DNA from: Metellina segmentata
Taxonomy: Eukaryota > Arthropoda > Arachnida > Araneae > Tetragnathidae
NCBI GenBank assembly: GCA_947359465.1
Contig: OX375878.1
Coordinates: 86,960,377 to 87,024,376, forward strand
DNA length: 64,000 nt
Reading direction: 5' to 3'
Below the pieces are notes generated by a model that had not been told where the DNA came from, did no database searches, and saw nothing but the letters and a program-made list of their open reading frames with translations. Below, in pieces: positions 62,741-64,000 of this stretch. Both the position numbers and the translations under genes were made by a program. Each line of letters starts with the position of its first letter. Within the stretch, counting starts at the first letter, position 1.

Positions 62741-62929
62741 CGAAAATGTTCCACTTTTTCTGCGCTTACAATAATTGTTTTGAAGGGATAATACTGTTAA
62801 CAAAAATAGCATTCAAAGACCTTACTAAGAATCCGTGATATGATTTTAATTTCTAGTAAACAATCCCCTTTTTGACTTTCGATAATCACCGAATATAAAT
62901 CATGACAACGCGTCTACCCCAGAAGACAC

Positions 62930-63180
62930 GTGTTGAAGCCGGCACCTATGCGACGTACTTCTCAAATGGAAGTGAGTTGGGCTGAGTGCACACATCCGGT
63001 TTTTCAACGTGCGGCGCCGCTGCCGCAACGCAAGTGCGGTCTGAGATACATTAGATCCAATGAAGTAGTGCACACATGCCTCTGGCGCCGCTGCGGCAAC
63101 GCACGTCCAACTTGCGTGTAATTTGTACCGCAGTTCCCCACGGCGCCGCAGCTCGCCGCACATGCTTCTCCAGTCTGATG
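62930..63180 (+). repeat. GC-rich dispersed repeat, second copy
   Basis: Contains GTGCACACATCCGGTTTTTC, AACGTGCGGCGCCGCTGCCG, then CATTAGATCCAATGAAGTAG, the counterpart of 54420-54517 in opposite orientation. A second GGCGCCGCTGCGGCAACGCA follows within 100 bp, so the block is internally duplicated. Confidence 0.6.
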
Positions 63181-63395
63181 TACCTTGTTTTCATAAATAA
63201 ATGGAATATAAATAATAATTAATAAATGGTTGTATCCAGTAACGTCTGTTTTGTTTCAAAAAATATTTTTTTTACACCAAGTAAGCGAAATAAACACGTT
63301 TTCTTCGCTAGAATATTTATCGCAAATGCCGCGAAATGAGTACTTACGTCATTTCACGGTTATGTGTGCATAGTTGGGCATCGGTGCTCCAAAGT

Positions 63396-64000
63396 AGGGA
63401 TGCGACATCGATGTCGATGTTTTCAAAACATCGGGTTTTTTAAAAAACATCGATATATTGGTGTCGATGTTTTTGTAACATCGATGTTTATACTTGTCGA
63501 TGTTTTTACGTTGTCGATGTTTTATTTTTGAATGAAAAAAGTACCGTTATAAAATTCTTTAAAATAATCAAGTAGCATAATTTTCATAATCAGCAAATTG
63601 AACATACTTTTAGACCAAAGTGACCAAGGATGAAGGGTCTGAAAAGTGGGGATGCGACATCGAGGTCGATGTTTTCTAAACATTGATGTTTTAGAAAAAA
63701 AAACATCGATGTTTTGCTGTCGATGTAGCACCACAAGTTGCTGAACCAGTTTTAAGAAATGGGGGAAAAAGTTTAAATACACTGAATTTTAAAAACATCG
63801 ATGGTTTGGGGGCGATGTATTATCAACATCGATGTTTTGCTGTCGATGTAGCATCACAAGTTGCTAAACCAGTTTTAAGAATGGGGGGAAAAGTTAAAAT
63901 TCACTAAATTTTAAAAACATCGATGATTTAGGTCGATGTATTATCAACATCGATGTTTTAATTTTGAACATCGAATTTTCAAAACATCGATGTTTTGCTA
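63396..64000. repeat. ATCGATGT palindrome block, possible hAT-like terminus (runs off the window)
   Basis: More than ten copies of ACATCGATGT or close variants in both orientations, with two starts resembling each other: TAGGGATGCGACATCGATGT (63397) and TGGGGATGCGACATCGAGGT (63648). A longer direct repeat, GATGTAGCACCACAAGTTGC / GATGTAGCATCACAAGTTGC, lies near 63724 and 63845. TAGGGATG-type ends followed by subterminal palindromes are common in hAT elements; the other end is outside the window. Confidence 0.55.

Noticed and set aside
63396..64000. CRISPR-like repeat array
   Set aside because: Motifs occur in both orientations at irregular spacing with no fixed-length spacers, and the genome is eukaryotic.

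Overview
The window looks like an arthropod nuclear genome: AT-rich, intron-rich and full of SINEs, MITE-like elements and microsatellites. One protein-coding gene can be supported, a Notch ligand of the Delta type on the minus strand. A chelicerate, perhaps a spider, is my best guess. It rests on the look of a retrotransposon tail fragment at 36.6 kb and of the SINE body, both recognised from memory, so it is only moderately secure.

Delta locus (about 0.25-20.3 kb, minus strand). I could assemble ten coding exons with GT-AG junctions and compatible phases from the ATG at 19828 to a stop at 2323-2325. They sum to 2475 nt, or 824 codons plus stop. The protein has a signal peptide, an MNNL region, one DSL domain, nine EGF repeats, one membrane span, a cytoplasmic NEQN motif (Neuralized-binding type) and a C-terminal ATEV (PDZ ligand). 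The last exon is short and separate (2323-2440). An annotator who stops at the first in-frame stop after the large exon would lose the last 38 residues and the PDZ ligand. Upstream are two CCAAT boxes and a TATA box in a CpG-rich block. Downstream is an AT-rich presumptive 3' UTR with five TGTGAT (K-box core) motifs and one GTCTTCC (GY-box) motif in sense orientation.

Upstream region (20.4-64 kb). I see no further host gene. This region holds AT-rich single-copy-looking DNA with a few GC-rich islands (24.7-25.2, 26.9-27.5, 28.9-29.2, 31.5-31.9 and 51.0-51.6 kb) and several clusters of E-boxes and Su(H)-like sites that could be Delta enhancers. It also carries a rich mobile-element record. This includes at least two tRNA-derived SINE groups (one body with several different heads) and a TTAA-flanked 1450-bp DNA transposon remnant nested inside a SINE at 52-53.5 kb. 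There is also a 443-bp TTAA-flanked piggyBac-like MITE with internal 41-bp repeats, a dispersed hairpin MITE family built on GACGAGATATCTCGTC, and a retrotransposon C-terminal fragment bracketed by that MITE. Tandem arrays occur at 24.1, 38.2-38.9, 43.7 and 60.1-61.3 kb. Two (TA)n tracts lie inside long inverted repeats, and the window ends in a block of ATCGATGT palindromes that may be a hAT-like terminus.

I did not find a new enzymatic or defence system. The parts most worth a second look are the complete Delta model with its ATEV exon, the 3' UTR microRNA-box cluster, the nested transposon and the hairpin MITE family.
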